Below the pieces are notes generated by a model that was not told where the DNA came from, made no database searches, and worked only from the letters and a program-made list of their open reading frames with translations. Of a stretch of 64,000 nucleotides of DNA, positions 34,207-43,316 are shown one piece after another. Origin of the DNA: Hymenobacter nivis (GTDB lineage Bacteria > Bacteroidota > Bacteroidia > Cytophagales > Hymenobacteraceae); assembly GCF_006439025.1 (NCBI RefSeq), contig NZ_RCYZ01000008.1:124001-188000 (forward strand), read 5' to 3'. How positions within the stretch are numbered: the first letter of the stretch is position 1; the number at the start of each line of letters is the position of its first letter. The translations under genes were made by a program, and so were the position numbers.

Positions 34207-34593
34207 TTAACGAGGACCGTACACTTTTAGGAGCAGCTCATTGTATGCTTCCAACAAGGCGATGTACTTAGTCTGGAGGGCTAATAACTGCCCAGGAAGG
34301 CTATTATCGGCATTAACGGGTGGTGTTACACGTGGTGTAACACTGGTACGATTTGTAACGCTAACCGGCGGTGTTACAAAAGGCAAGGATGATTGTTGCG
34401 GAACTGTAAAATCGTTCGCAAAATTGTGTCCGATAACATCGCCGACTCGCTTTACAAAATTGTAGTCTATTGTATCTTCTTTGAATTTACGGTAAATGGT
34501 AGGGCGTGTAATGCCCATTTCCTCCACAATGCGTGTGATGGAAATACCGCTGCTTTTGATGGCTTCTTGAAGGATTTCGCCTTGATGTGGCAT
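34207..34593 (-). CDS. small HTH DNA-binding protein in an AT-rich island
   Basis: A 128-residue protein with an N-terminal helix-turn-helix (about residues 5-50: LQEAIKSSGISITRIVEEMG, then ITRPTIYRKFKEDTIDYNFV). A Thr/Pro/Val-rich linker (VTPPVSV, SVTPRVTPPV) leads to a C-terminal helix (LLALQTKYIALLEAYNELLLKV) that could form a coiled coil. It looks like a small Cro/XRE-type repressor. Codon and base use is clearly AT-richer than in all neighbours, which suggests transfer. Its own coding DNA and its upstream region carry several TGTWACA heptamers, so autoregulation is plausible. Start ATG at 34593. Confidence 0.8.
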   Translation of the reverse strand: MPHQGEILQEAIKSSGISITRIVEEMGITRPTIYRKFKEDTIDYNFVKRVGDVIGHNFANDFTVPQQSSLPFVTPPVSVTNRTSVTPRVTPPVNADNSLPGQLLALQTKYIALLEAYNELLLKVYGPR

Positions 34594-34639
34594 CTAGATA
34601 ATGAGTCAGAACGAGTAATACAAAGATGTATCAAATACC

Positions 34640-34782
34640 GTAACAAAGCAAAAATGTAAGTAGAAATAACTTATGTTACAATTCGTAATAAACAGATTGT
34701 GTAATGAACACGGATTGTAATTTAATTACAAAGATGTGTTTTGTATCATAAATTGTAACAAACGGTTTTATTTGTTACAATT
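34640..34782. promoter_or_regulatory. AT-rich control region with TGTWACA repeats
   Basis: The gap upstream of the HTH gene carries TGTTACA-type heptamers at about 34673 and 34773 and TGTAACA at about 34754. The last two form a perfect 12-base inverted repeat (34751-34762 and 34771-34782, 8-base loop) whose end touches the stop of the glycerophosphodiesterase gene. It may be an operator for the HTH protein, or a terminator for the upstream gene, or both. Confidence 0.5.
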
Positions 34783-35660
34783 CACTTACTGGGCCCCAGA
34801 ACGGCAAGCAGGCGGTCTGGATAGTCAGTGGTCAAGCCTTCGACGCCCATCGCCAGTAGGCGCTGCATGTCCGCGGGGTCGTTTACAGTCCACGGCACAA
34901 GGCCCGTGCCCGGGTACAAACGACGCAGCTCTGCTACCGCGGCCGCAGTGACCGACTCGTAATTTGGGCCGAATACGTCCGGCTGAAAGCCTAGCTCCGC
35001 GATGGTGGTGGGCCAGGGTTGGCCGTTCTCGCTGAGCAGGCACAAGGCTAGTCCGGAGCCGAATTGGGCACGGGCTAAGCGCAACACCCGCGGGTCGAAG
35101 CACAGCAGGGTGGTGCGGGCCAGCACGCCGGCGGCTACCAGCTCGGCTGCTACCAAGGCCAGAAATTGCGCCGGCTCGGGGTGGTAATGGTTGTCGCCGG
35201 CGGGGGTGCACTTTATCTCCACGGAGTAGCGCAGGGGCGGGCAATTGGGCGGGCGGGGCAAGGCTTTGGTAGCGGCCAGCACCTCGCGCAGCAGCGGCTT
35301 TGGTGCGGCCGAGGGCTGCTGCGCCGGGAAGCCCTGGTGGGGCTCACTCCCGCAGTCGCACTGCCGGATGGCGGCGTATGGCATCTGGTAGAGGTTGTAC
35401 TGTCGCTCCTGGGCGGGGGTGATGCAGTGGCCCGCCGCGTCGCGGCACAGGTGAGCGGCCAGCCACGGATCGTGCGACACCACCACTTGGTGGTCGGCCG
35501 AAATGACTACATCCATCTCCAACACATCCACGCCCAGGGCGGCAGCGTGGAGGAAACCGGGCAGAGTATTTTCGGGCAGTAGGCCCCGGCAACCCCGGTG
35601 CCCGTGCACCTCAGGGGCCCTGGGGGCGGCAGTATTAATGGGGCGGTGGGTTGGTGGCAT
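34782..35660 (-). CDS. glycerophosphodiester phosphodiesterase
   Basis: A 292-residue GDPD-family enzyme that hydrolyses glycerophosphodiesters to glycerol-3-phosphate and an alcohol. The catalytic and metal motifs are clear: HGHRGCRGLLPENTLPGF near the N-terminus, VLEMDVVISADHQVVVSHDP, and the C-terminal LVPWTVNDPADMQRLLAMGVEGLTTDYPDRL. No signal peptide is evident, so the enzyme may be cytoplasmic. ATG at 35660; a TTG two codons upstream is less likely. It is followed immediately by an inverted repeat at 34751-34782. Confidence 0.94.
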   Translation of the reverse strand: MPPTHRPINTAAPRAPEVHGHRGCRGLLPENTLPGFLHAAALGVDVLEMDVVISADHQVVVSHDPWLAAHLCRDAAGHCITPAQERQYNLYQMPYAAIRQCDCGSEPHQGFPAQQPSAAPKPLLREVLAATKALPRPPNCPPLRYSVEIKCTPAGDNHYHPEPAQFLALVAAELVAAGVLARTTLLCFDPRVLRLARAQFGSGLALCLLSENGQPWPTTIAELGFQPDVFGPNYESVTAAAVAELRRLYPGTGLVPWTVNDPADMQRLLAMGVEGLTTDYPDRLLAVLGPSK

Positions 35661-35808
35661 TGGCAAGGGCTAGCGCGGGATGCGCACTGATAATTGCCGA
35701 GCAAAATATTTCGCGCCGGCGGTGGGCACAGGTACTTTTGGGTATCTACTACTAGCGTTGTGGCTCTCCACCATTTCTCATCGATTCCGCGCTTTTATTC
35801 GCTTACCC

Positions 35809-36429
35809 ATGAAAAAGCTGTTGTTCTTTATCGTGTTGCTGGCGCTGGCAGCCGGGGCCTATTACTACGTGAAAAGCAAAAAGGATGGCCCAACTGGGGC
35901 CCTGGTGCAGGCAGCGGCGGCCGTGCAGGCACACGACGTGGCCAGCTTCGAGAAGTTCGTGGATGTGGGCAGCGTCACTTCCCACTTGGTCGACAACGTG
36001 GCCAACCAGGGCTCGCTGCTGACGGCCCTGGTGCCGGGCGGCGGCCTGATGATGGGCGGGGCCCTGCGCCTGCTCAAACCTACCCTGGCCGGCGCGGCCC
36101 GCAAGGAAGTGCTACGCTACGTTGAGACGGGCTCGCTGGAAGCGGCGGCAGCAGCCGCACCGAAGCGCGGCGTGAACGTATCCATTCTAGGACTAGCAGG
36201 CAAAGTGGTGGGCCCCGACAGCAAGTTTAAGGGCATTAAGTACGCCAACGAGCAGGGCGAGCAGGCGCTGGTAGGCCTTGAGTTTTCGCAGCCGCGCTAC
36301 GACACCACGATGGTGGTGGAAGTGAAAATGCTGCACCGCGGCGACCACTGGCAGCTGACTGAAATTACGAATACGGGGGAGCTGCTGCGCCGTGCGGCTA
36401 GCCTCGAAAAGCGCAAGCAGTTGCAGTAG
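35809..36429 (+). CDS. membrane-anchored DUF2939-like protein
   Basis: A 206-residue protein with an N-terminal membrane anchor (LLFFIVLLALAAGAYYYV) and a periplasmic remainder. The segment ALVQAAAAVQAHDVASFEKFVDVGSVTSHLVDNV fits the DUF2939 pattern (repeated alternation around 'D...F..FVD...V...L'). The C-terminal part has a SilverDB-like KGIKYANEQGEQALVGLEF strand pattern that I cannot name. ATG at 35809 is preceded by a short leader. Divergent from the phosphodiesterase gene and followed by a perfect bidirectional terminator. Function unknown. Confidence 0.75.
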   Translation: MKKLLFFIVLLALAAGAYYYVKSKKDGPTGALVQAAAAVQAHDVASFEKFVDVGSVTSHLVDNVANQGSLLTALVPGGGLMMGGALRLLKPTLAGAARKEVLRYVETGSLEAAAAAAPKRGVNVSILGLAGKVVGPDSKFKGIKYANEQGEQALVGLEFSQPRYDTTMVVEVKMLHRGDHWQLTEITNTGELLRRAASLEKRKQLQ

Positions 36430-36446
36430 CCGCGCCACCCCGCGCC

Positions 36447-36495
36447 AAACGCAAAGGGCCGGCCCGTCGTGATGACGGGCCGGCCCTTTGCGTTT
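36447..36495. terminator. bidirectional terminator
   Basis: A perfect 22-base inverted repeat (36447-36468 and 36474-36495) with a 5-base loop, between the convergent DUF2939-like and PLDc_N genes. Confidence 0.9.
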
Positions 36496-36512
36496 ATCCT
36501 AACCGGAACGGG

Positions 36513-36788
36513 CTATTTGCCGCGGCCAGCGAAGAGGTAGTAGATGATCAGGCCGCCCAGGGGGAAAAAGAAGATGATGGCGGCCCAGAGGATTTTCTTG
36601 CCAATGTCCCAGGGCTGGCGGAAGACGTCAAGCAGAGCCAATACGTCGAGGGCCAGCAGCACGTAGCCCCAGATGGCCAGGCTACCGCTGTCGTTGTAGC
36701 GGCTGCACGAAGTGGCCAGAAGCAGGAAGGGCAACAGCAGCGTGGCGAGGGGCACGCGCGAGGCGACGGAAGAGTTGAAAGTGCGCAT
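36513..36788 (-). CDS. PLDc_N-domain small lipoprotein
   Basis: A 91-residue protein with a lipoprotein-like signal (LLLPFLLLATSC, Cys at about 28) and two further hydrophobic helices. The second part (VLALLDVFRQPWDIGKKILWAAIIFFFPLGGLIIYYLFAGRGK) matches the phospholipase D nuclease N-terminal (PLDc_N) membrane domain, found alone in many small bacterial proteins. No catalytic PLD domain follows. ATG at 36788. Function unknown; likely envelope. Confidence 0.8.
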   Translation of the reverse strand: MRTFNSSVASRVPLATLLLPFLLLATSCSRYNDSGSLAIWGYVLLALDVLALLDVFRQPWDIGKKILWAAIIFFFPLGGLIIYYLFAGRGK

Positions 36789-36884
36789 CAGAATCAGGTG
36801 AAAGTGGTGAATGTGCCCCCTTCTACGCGCTTTAATGAAAATGGGTGTGCAACAATAAGATTCTAATACCTAAACAATTGATTA

Positions 36885-37532
36885 TTAGAATTTTGAATAG
36901 ATAAATTGCTTCACTTGGATATAAAACTGCGGGGCGGCCGCCGGCAGCAGCGCTGCCATGAGCAATACGCCAAACAGGGCCCCGTAGAAGTGGGCATCGT
37001 GGTTGATGTTGTCGCCCTGACGGCGGCCCTGGTACCAGGAGTAGAGCAGGTAGAGCCCCCCGAACAGGAAGGGCTGGATGGGGAACGGGATGGGGAAGAT
37101 GATGATGCCCCCGCCGCCCGGCGCCACCGGAAACAGCAGGATGCTGGCAAACACCACCGCCGACACGCCGCCCGAGGCCCCCAGGCTGCGGTAGTTGGCG
37201 TCGCGGCGGTGGCGGTAGTAGGTGGGCACGTCGGAGAGAATGATGCCGCCCAGGTAGAGCAGCAGGAACCAGCCCAGGCCGGGCAGCTGCCCGAAGTTGC
37301 CCGCCAGGGCCCCCAGCACCACCGGGCTGAAGGAGTAAAAGGCGAACATGTTGAAGAGCAAATGGCCCCAGTCGGCGTGCAGAAAGCCAGAGGTGAGGAA
37401 GCGGTACCACTGCCCGCGCCGGGCCATGAGCGCCGGCTCCAGAATCCAGGCGTTCATGAATTCGGGCTTCGAAAAAGCGTAGGCCGACACGAGGACCGTG
37501 AGGGCAATGAGGACGATGATGGGGTTGAACAC
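36885..37532 (-). CDS. rhomboid-family intramembrane serine protease
   Basis: A 215-residue, six-helix membrane protease. Diagnostic features are FLHADWGHLLFNMFAFY in the L1/TM2 region, the nucleophile Ser120 in GASGGVSA, and His181 in INHDAHFYGALFG near the end. Rhomboids cleave membrane proteins within the bilayer; the substrate here is unknown. The start is a GTG at 37532, six bases after the polyprenyl-synthase stop, so the two genes form one transcript. The C-terminal 20 residues are AT-rich in DNA. Confidence 0.93.
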   Translation of the reverse strand: MFNPIIVLIALTVLVSAYAFSKPEFMNAWILEPALMARRGQWYRFLTSGFLHADWGHLLFNMFAFYSFSPVVLGALAGNFGQLPGLGWFLLLYLGGIILSDVPTYYRHRRDANYRSLGASGGVSAVVFASILLFPVAPGGGGIIIFPIPFPIQPFLFGGLYLLYSWYQGRRQGDNINHDAHFYGALFGVLLMAALLPAAAPQFYIQVKQFIYSKF

Positions 37533-37538
37533 GGCGGG

Positions 37539-38549
37539 TTATTTTTCGCGTTCCATGAGCTGGAGGGCGAGGTGGTGCAGGGGTTGTTTGCGGGCATCGG
37601 GGGCCCCCACGCGGGCCAGGTGGTGCAGGGCTTGCTGGAAGTACTCATTGATGAGGGCCTCGGTCTGGGGCCGGATATCCAGCTCGTCGTACACGGCGCG
37701 GACAGCGGCTACCTTGGCGTCGGCGTCGGCCACGGGCTGGCCGATGTGCCGGGCCAGCACGGCGCGCTGGGCCGCGCTGGCCTGGGCCTGGGCCGTGAGG
37801 AGGAGGTAGGTTTTCTTATCCGACACGATGTCGCCCCCTACGCGCTTCCCAAACGTGGCGGCGTCGCCGTACACGTCGAGCAGGTCGTCGCGCAGCTGGA
37901 AAGCCAGGCCAATGTCGGTACCGAACTGGCGTAGGTGCTCGGCATCCTCGGCGGGGGCCCCACCGAGTAGGGCCCCCAGCTCGAGGCAGAAGCCCAGGAG
38001 CACGGCCGTCTTCAGGCGAATCATGTCCAGGTACTGTGGGATGCTGACCGTGGCTTCGGTCTCAAAGTTCATGTCCCACTGCTGGCCCTCGCACACCTCG
38101 GCGGCCGTCTGGCTAAAGCGGCGCAGCACCACCGGCAGCAGCGCTGGGGCCACGTCGAAGAACAGCTCGTAGGCCCGCACCAGCATCACGTCGCCGCTGA
38201 GGATGGCCACGTTGGGGTTCCACTTTTCGTGCACCGTGGGCTGTCCGCGGCGCAGCGGGGCCTGGTCCATCAGGTCGTCGTGCAGCAGGGTGAAGTTGTG
38301 GAAGACTTCGGTGGCCAAGGCGGGCTTGGTGACGGGCCCCAGGTCGTCGGTGAAGAGGTGGGCCCCCAGCAGCGTGAGCAACGGCCGGATGCGTTTCCCG
38401 CCCAGGCCCATGATGTAGCGGATGGGGTCGTAGAGCGTGTCGGGGGCTTCGCCGTAATGAAGCTCGGCGAGGGCGGCGGTGATGTGAGCGGGGAGGTCCA
38501 AGGGTTCTTGCGCGCGAGGTTTCGCAGGGGTTAAAGTGTAGGTTCGCAA
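37539..38549 (-). CDS. polyprenyl (trans-isoprenyl) diphosphate synthase
   Basis: A class I isoprenyl diphosphate synthase of about 336 residues that extends allylic diphosphates with isopentenyl diphosphate. The first Asp-rich motif DDLMD (residues 91-95) lies in LLHDDLMDQAPLRRGQPTVH; the second is LAFQLRDDLLDVYGD. GLGGKRIRPLLTLL is the substrate-binding segment near the N-terminus. The chain length of the product cannot be read; octaprenyl-type quinone side-chain synthesis is possible. The start is a TTG at 38549 and therefore uncertain by up to 16 residues. It lies upstream of the rhomboid gene. Confidence 0.92.
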   Translation of the reverse strand: MRTYTLTPAKPRAQEPLDLPAHITAALAELHYGEAPDTLYDPIRYIMGLGGKRIRPLLTLLGAHLFTDDLGPVTKPALATEVFHNFTLLHDDLMDQAPLRRGQPTVHEKWNPNVAILSGDVMLVRAYELFFDVAPALLPVVLRRFSQTAAEVCEGQQWDMNFETEATVSIPQYLDMIRLKTAVLLGFCLELGALLGGAPAEDAEHLRQFGTDIGLAFQLRDDLLDVYGDAATFGKRVGGDIVSDKKTYLLLTAQAQASAAQRAVLARHIGQPVADADAKVAAVRAVYDELDIRPQTEALINEYFQQALHHLARVGAPDARKQPLHHLALQLMEREK

Positions 38550-38564
38550 AGTTCGTTCTAAAAG

Positions 38565-38601
38565 AAAGGCCCCGCCGCCAGGAGTGGGCAGCGGGGCTTT
38601 T
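38565..38601 (-). terminator. terminator downstream of rnr
   Basis: Arms 38565-38579 and 38587-38601 (GGCAGCGGGGCTTTT and partner) pair with two mismatches and end in an A/T run; 22 bases after the rnr stop. Confidence 0.7.
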
Positions 38602-38622
38602 CACGGGCAGTTAGGGCCCCGG

Positions 38623-41103
38623 CTAGCGGCGGCGGTTGCCGCCCTTAGGGCCCCCTTTCGAACCACCCTTATAGCCGCCGCCCGACTGCTCGCGGTAGCC
38701 GCGGGGGGCGTTGCGCTGGGCCTTGCGCTCCTCGGCCTCGCGGCGCTTCACGTCGTCGGGCCGGTTGTCCACAAGGTCGAAGTCGATGGTGCGGTCGAGC
38801 AGGTTGGCCGACTTTACCACCACTTCCAGCTCGTCGCCGAACTGGATGATGCGCTTACTGCCGCGGCCCACGATGCGGTAATTGTCCTTGTCCAGCTCGA
38901 AGGTGTCGCCTGGAATGTCGCTCAGGCGCACCATGCCTTCGCACTTGTTCGACTCAATCTCAATGTACATGCCGCGCTCCGTGAGGCCCGATACCACGCC
39001 CTTGAAGACGTTACCAATCTCGTCGGCCATGAACTCAACTTGCTTGAACTTGATGCTGGCGCGCTCGGCGTTAGCCGCCAGTTTCTCGCGGGCCGACGAA
39101 TGCTTGCACTCGTCTTCCACGGGCTCCACGGGCACGTTCTTGCCGCCCAGCAGGTAGTGCTCCAGCAGGCGGTGGGCCATCATGTCGGGGTAGCGGCGGA
39201 TGGGCGAGGTGAAGTGCGAGTAGTGCGCGAACGCCAGGCCGAAGTGGCCCAGCGGCTCGGTCGAGTAAATGGCCTTCGACATGGTGCGGATGGCCAGGCC
39301 CTGGAGCACGTTCTGCTCGGGCTTGCCCATCACTTCCTCGCTCAGGGTGTTCAGCTCGGTGCTCACCTTTTTGGGGTTATCCAGCTTGAGGGTGTAGCCA
39401 AACTTCTGGGCGAAGAGGGCGAAGTTCTGGAGTCGCTCGGGCTCGGGGGCGTCGTGGGTGCGGTACACCATGGTGTAGCGCGGCTTGGTCTTTTTGAGGT
39501 TGAACACGAACTCGGCCACCTTGCGGTTGGCCAGCAGCATGAACTCCTCGATCATCTTGTGCGCGTCCTTGCGCTCCTTCACGTACACGCCGAGCGGCTT
39601 GCCATCGGGGGAAAGGCGGAACTTCACCTCCTGGGTTTCGAAGCTGATGGCTCCCTGCTTGAAGCGCTGGGCGTGCAGCTTTTTGGCGATGCCGTTGAGC
39701 GTGTTCACCTCTTCGGTGTAGTCGCCTTCGCCGGTTTCGATACGCTCTTGAGCGTCTTCGTACGAGAAGCGACGGTCGGAGTGGATGATGGTTTTGCCGA
39801 ACCACGACTCATAGAGCTTGCCGTTCTCGTCGAGTTCAAACACGGCCGAAAAGGTCAGCTTATCCTCGTTGGGCCGTAGCGAGCAGAGGCCGTTGGAGAG
39901 CCGCTCGGGCAGCATTGGAATCACGCGGTCCACGAGGTACACCGACGTCGCGCGGTGCTTGCCCTCGCGCTCCAGCTCGGTGTTGGGGCGCACATAGTGG
40001 GTCACGTCGGCGATGTGGACACCGATTTCCCAGTTGCCGTTTTCCAGCTTTTCGATGGATAACGCATCGTCAAAATCTTTGGCGTCGGCCGGGTCGATGG
40101 TGAAGGTGGTGACGTGGCGGAAGTCGCGACGCAAGGCTACTTCCGATTCAGGGATAACGTCGGAAATGGCTTCCGACTCTTCTTCCACCTCCGATGGGAA
40201 CTCGAACGGCAGCCCGAACTCGGCCATGATGGCGTTAATCTCGGCCTCGTTGCCGCCAGCCTGCCCAAAGTTGCGCACCACCTCGCCCACCGGCTGGCGG
40301 TGGCTATCCTCCGGAAACTCGACGATGCGCACGAGCACCTTGTCGCCGTTGCGGGCGTCACCCAAGGAGTGCGGCGGCACGAACACATCAAAGTACATCT
40401 TGCGATTGTCGGGCTTCACGAAGCCCAGCGTACCCTGCACTTGCAGGCGGCCCACTACCTCGGGGCGCTGCCGCTTGAGCACCTCCACCACGTCGCCCAC
40501 CGGCCGGCCGTCACGCGAGCCGCGCATCCGCACCCGCACCACGTCGCCCTGCAAAGCAAACTTGAGCTGATCAGTGAACACCCGAATGTCGTCGGCGTCC
40601 TCCGCCTCAGGTATCACAAAAGCGAAGTTGGCCGTGGCCAGATCCACAGTGCCGATGACGGTGTTGGCGTCGCGGCTGGGCCGCGAGTCGCCGCCTACGT
40701 AGTCGAAGCCAGCCTCGCGGCGGCGGTGCACGATGGGGTCCTGGCCAAACTCAGCTACTGGCTCGCGGCTCGCAGCACGGCTCGTGGGGGCCCCGGCCTT
40801 GGCGGGTTTCTTGCCCTTAGCGGGCTGCTCTGGCACGGGGGCCACCGTGACGTCAGCTAGGCGGTACTCGTCGTTCTGGAGCAGCGTAATGGCCCCGAGC
40901 TGGCGCAGCTTCTTGAGGTAGCCGAATATCTCTTCGCGTTGCTGCTTGGTGGTCACGCCCAAGCGGCGCGAGAGCTGGCGGTAGGCCAGCACCTTGTCGG
41001 GGTTGTCGATAAAAGCGCGCAGCACCAGCTCTTGGGTGATGGGCGCGGGGGCGGGCTGTTCGCGCTTGGCGCGGGCCGGCCGGGGGGGATTCGTTGGTTC
41101 CAT
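38623..41103 (-). CDS. rnr: ribonuclease R
   Basis: RNase R, a processive 3'-5' exoribonuclease that degrades structured RNA; 826 residues. Order: an N-terminal winged-helix segment (LVLRAFIDNPDKVLAYRQLSRRLGV), cold-shock domains (VIGTVDLATANFAFVIPE, VVGRLQVQGTLGFVKPD), and the RNB catalytic domain with FTIDPADAKDFDDALSIEKL. YSHFTSPIRRYPDMMAHRLL follows, then the S1 domain (GVVSGLTERGMYIEIESNKCEGMV). It ends in a basic tail rich in Gly and Lys (GGGYKGGSKGGPKGGNRRR), as in many RNase R proteins. ATG at 41103. The 204-base upstream gap contains only short imperfect repeats. Confidence 0.97.
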   Translation of the reverse strand: MEPTNPPRPARAKREQPAPAPITQELVLRAFIDNPDKVLAYRQLSRRLGVTTKQQREEIFGYLKKLRQLGAITLLQNDEYRLADVTVAPVPEQPAKGKKPAKAGAPTSRAASREPVAEFGQDPIVHRRREAGFDYVGGDSRPSRDANTVIGTVDLATANFAFVIPEAEDADDIRVFTDQLKFALQGDVVRVRMRGSRDGRPVGDVVEVLKRQRPEVVGRLQVQGTLGFVKPDNRKMYFDVFVPPHSLGDARNGDKVLVRIVEFPEDSHRQPVGEVVRNFGQAGGNEAEINAIMAEFGLPFEFPSEVEEESEAISDVIPESEVALRRDFRHVTTFTIDPADAKDFDDALSIEKLENGNWEIGVHIADVTHYVRPNTELEREGKHRATSVYLVDRVIPMLPERLSNGLCSLRPNEDKLTFSAVFELDENGKLYESWFGKTIIHSDRRFSYEDAQERIETGEGDYTEEVNTLNGIAKKLHAQRFKQGAISFETQEVKFRLSPDGKPLGVYVKERKDAHKMIEEFMLLANRKVAEFVFNLKKTKPRYTMVYRTHDAPEPERLQNFALFAQKFGYTLKLDNPKKVSTELNTLSEEVMGKPEQNVLQGLAIRTMSKAIYSTEPLGHFGLAFAHYSHFTSPIRRYPDMMAHRLLEHYLLGGKNVPVEPVEDECKHSSAREKLAANAERASIKFKQVEFMADEIGNVFKGVVSGLTERGMYIEIESNKCEGMVRLSDIPGDTFELDKDNYRIVGRGSKRIIQFGDELEVVVKSANLLDRTIDFDLVDNRPDDVKRREAEERKAQRNAPRGYREQSGGGYKGGSKGGPKGGNRRR

Positions 41104-41307
41104 TTAAAACGTAGGCCGCCAATAAGTGAATTGAGCCGAGGCGGCGGGCGGAGAAGCCGGACGGGGCCCAGCAGTAGGTGTGTAAAACGCGGCCGTGGCC
41201 GCGAGGTTATAAGCGTAGATTTTTAGTTGCTGGTTACCGATTGTCAGTTGCCAGTCGTTGGGGCTGTTCGCTCAAATAAAAGCTAACAACCGACAACTGA
41301 TAACTAC

Positions 41308-43236
41308 CTAAGCCGCCCGCCCCGCCACAGCCGCCCGGATGTCGGCCAAGCTGTCTTTGGGGATGGCGGCCAGCAGGCCCTGGGTGTAGGCGTGCTGCGG
41401 GTGGGCGTAGATGGCGGCGGCCGGGCCGCTCTCCACAATGCGGCCCTGGTGCATCACCAGCAGCCGGTCGCTCATGAAGCGGGCCACCGACAGGTCGTGG
41501 GTAATGAAAAGGTAAGTGATGCCGAACTCGCGCTTGAGGTCGTTGAGCAGGTTCAGCACCTGGGCCTGCACCGATACGTCGAGCGCCGACACCGACTCGT
41601 CGCACACAATCAGCTTAGGCTGCAGAGCCAGGGCCCTAGCAATGCAGATGCGCTGCCGCTGCCCGCCGCTGAACTCGTGCGGATAGCGCTGGAAGTGCTC
41701 CTCGCGCAGTCCCACAATTTGCAGCAGCTCCAGCACCCGCGCCTTTTGCGCGGCCCGGGTGCCTCCCACATCGTGCACCCGCATGGGCTCCCAGATGGCC
41801 TCTCCCACCGTCAGCATCGGGTTGAGGGCCGCGTAGGGGTCCTGGAATACCAGCTGGAACTCGCGCCGACGGCGGCGCAATTCCTCAGCCGGTAGCCGGG
41901 CCAGGTCGGTGCCTTCAAACAAGATGCGGCCCGCGGTAGGTTCCGTAAGGCGGAGCAGGGCCCGGCCGAGGGTGGTTTTGCCGCAGCCCGACTCCCCCAC
42001 GAGGCCCACCGTTTCGCCCGGGTGCAGGGTAAAGCTCACGTCGTCTACGGCCCGCACCACAGCTTTTGGCTGAAACCAGCCGCTGCGCACCGGGAAGTGC
42101 ACCTGCAAGTTCTCGACCTGGAGCAGTGGCTGGGGACCCAAAATGCCCGGCTGAGCGGCCCCGGCGGAGGCCCTAGACAGCGGCGCGGGGCCGGTGGGGG
42201 CCCCAGCCGGCGCGGGTTGTTCCACGGTCGTTCGCAGATGTTCCACGGGGAACGTTTTGGTGGTACCGGAATTATCCCGTAACTGCTGGGCCTCGATTTC
42301 GGGCGATGAATCCGTAAGTACCTCATCCTCCAAGGACACCACAGGCGCGGGTTGGGCTGTGAGGAGCCCGCTAGCGTCTTCTGCCATGAAATCGGCCACC
42401 ACGGGGAGCCGTTTTAGGCCCACGGAAAGGCGCGGACGGCACGCTAAAAGGCCTTTTGTGTACGGATGTTGGGGATTTTCAAAAATTTCCAGCACGGGGC
42501 CCTGTTCCACGACTTTTCCACGGTACATGACCAATATCCGGTCGGCGATTTCGGCCACCACGCCCAGATCGTGGGTGATGAACAGTACCGCCGTGTCGTG
42601 CTGCCGCCGCAGGTCGTCGATCAGGCGCAGCATCTGGGCCTGCACCGTCACGTCGAGGGCCGTGGTGGGCTCGTCGGCAATGAGCAGCGCGGGGCGGCAG
42701 GCCATGGCCATGGCAATCATCACGCGCTGCTTTTGGCCACCCGATACCTCGTGCGGGTAGCTGGCGAAGATGCCGGCCGGGCGCGGCAATTGTGCCTCGG
42801 TGAACAGCTCGATGGTGCGCGCCTTGGCCTCGGCTTTGTTGAGGGCGGTGTGCAGCAGCAGGGCCTCGGCCACCTGGGCCCCGCAGGTGAGCACCGGATT
42901 CAGGGAGGTCATCGGCTCCTGGAAGATCATGCCGATGTCGTTGCCCCGCACTTTTTGCAGCTGCTTTTCGGGCAGGGCCAACAGGTCTACTTCGCCCAGG
43001 GCCCCCGACTGAAACACGGCCGAACCCGCTACCAGCCGGCCGGGCGGCATCGGGATCAGCCCCAGCAAGGCCAGCGACGTCACCGATTTGCCCGAGCCCG
43101 ACTCCCCCACTATCGCCACCGTCTCGCCCCGGCTCAGCTCAAACGACACGCCATCTACGGCCCGGGTGTGGCCGCGGTGGCTGAGGAAATCGAGCGTGAG
43201 GTTGGAAACGGTGAGTAGCGGTTGGGGCATGGGCAT
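41308..43236 (-). CDS. ABC transporter with two fused ATP-binding domains (oligopeptide/dipeptide type)
   Basis: A 642-residue protein with two complete ABC modules. NBD1 has [25 protein letters not shown] and [17 protein letters not shown]2 has [25 protein letters not shown] and [14 protein letters not shown]. Each ends with the [13 protein letters not shown] element typical of the Opp/Dpp family. The layout resembles GsiA/YejF, the fused energy subunit of peptide or glutathione importers. No permease or binding-protein gene is adjacent, so the membrane partner must be encoded elsewhere. The two halves are separated by an unusually long Pro/Ala/Thr-rich linker of about 90 residues. ATG at 43236 (an ATG two codons later is equally possible). 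Confidence 0.95.
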   Translation of the reverse strand: MPMPQPLLTVSNLTLDFLSHRGHTRAVDGVSFELSRGETVAIVGESGSGKSVTSLALLGLIPMPPGRLVAGSAVFQSGALGEVDLLALPEKQLQKVRGNDIGMIFQEPMTSLNPVLTCGAQVAEALLLHTALNKAEAKARTIELFTEAQLPRPAGIFASYPHEVSGGQKQRVMIAMAMACRPALLIADEPTTALDVTVQAQMLRLIDDLRRQHDTAVLFITHDLGVVAEIADRILVMYRGKVVEQGPVLEIFENPQHPYTKGLLACRPRLSVGLKRLPVVADFMAEDASGLLTAQPAPVVSLEDEVLTDSSPEIEAQQLRDNSGTTKTFPVEHLRTTVEQPAPAGAPTGPAPLSRASAGAAQPGILGPQPLLQVENLQVHFPVRSGWFQPKAVVRAVDDVSFTLHPGETVGLVGESGCGKTTLGRALLRLTEPTAGRILFEGTDLARLPAEELRRRRREFQLVFQDPYAALNPMLTVGEAIWEPMRVHDVGGTRAAQKARVLELLQIVGLREEHFQRYPHEFSGGQRQRICIARALALQPKLIVCDESVSALDVSVQAQVLNLLNDLKREFGITYLFITHDLSVARFMSDRLLVMHQGRIVESGPAAAIYAHPQHAYTQGLLAAIPKDSLADIRAAVAGRAA

Positions 43237-43316
43237 TGAAAGTGGAGGGCAGCGCAACGAAGGACAGCCGCAAGCAAGAAAAATCCCCGAAGCCTAGGGG
43301 CCCCGGGGACGTGAAG

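Noticed and set aside
41104-41307. Imperfect inverted words (CAGTTGTCGGTTG and GATTGTCAGTTGCC) between rnr and the ABC ATPase gene
   Set aside because: The arms do not align cleanly and no T-run follows; looks like simple-sequence intergenic drift.
42239-42254. Second parS-like word TGTTCCACGGGGAACG in the ABC ATPase gene
   Set aside because: Two mismatches to a symmetric parS, including the central CACGTG, and it is inside a coding linker; mentioned only as a point to test.
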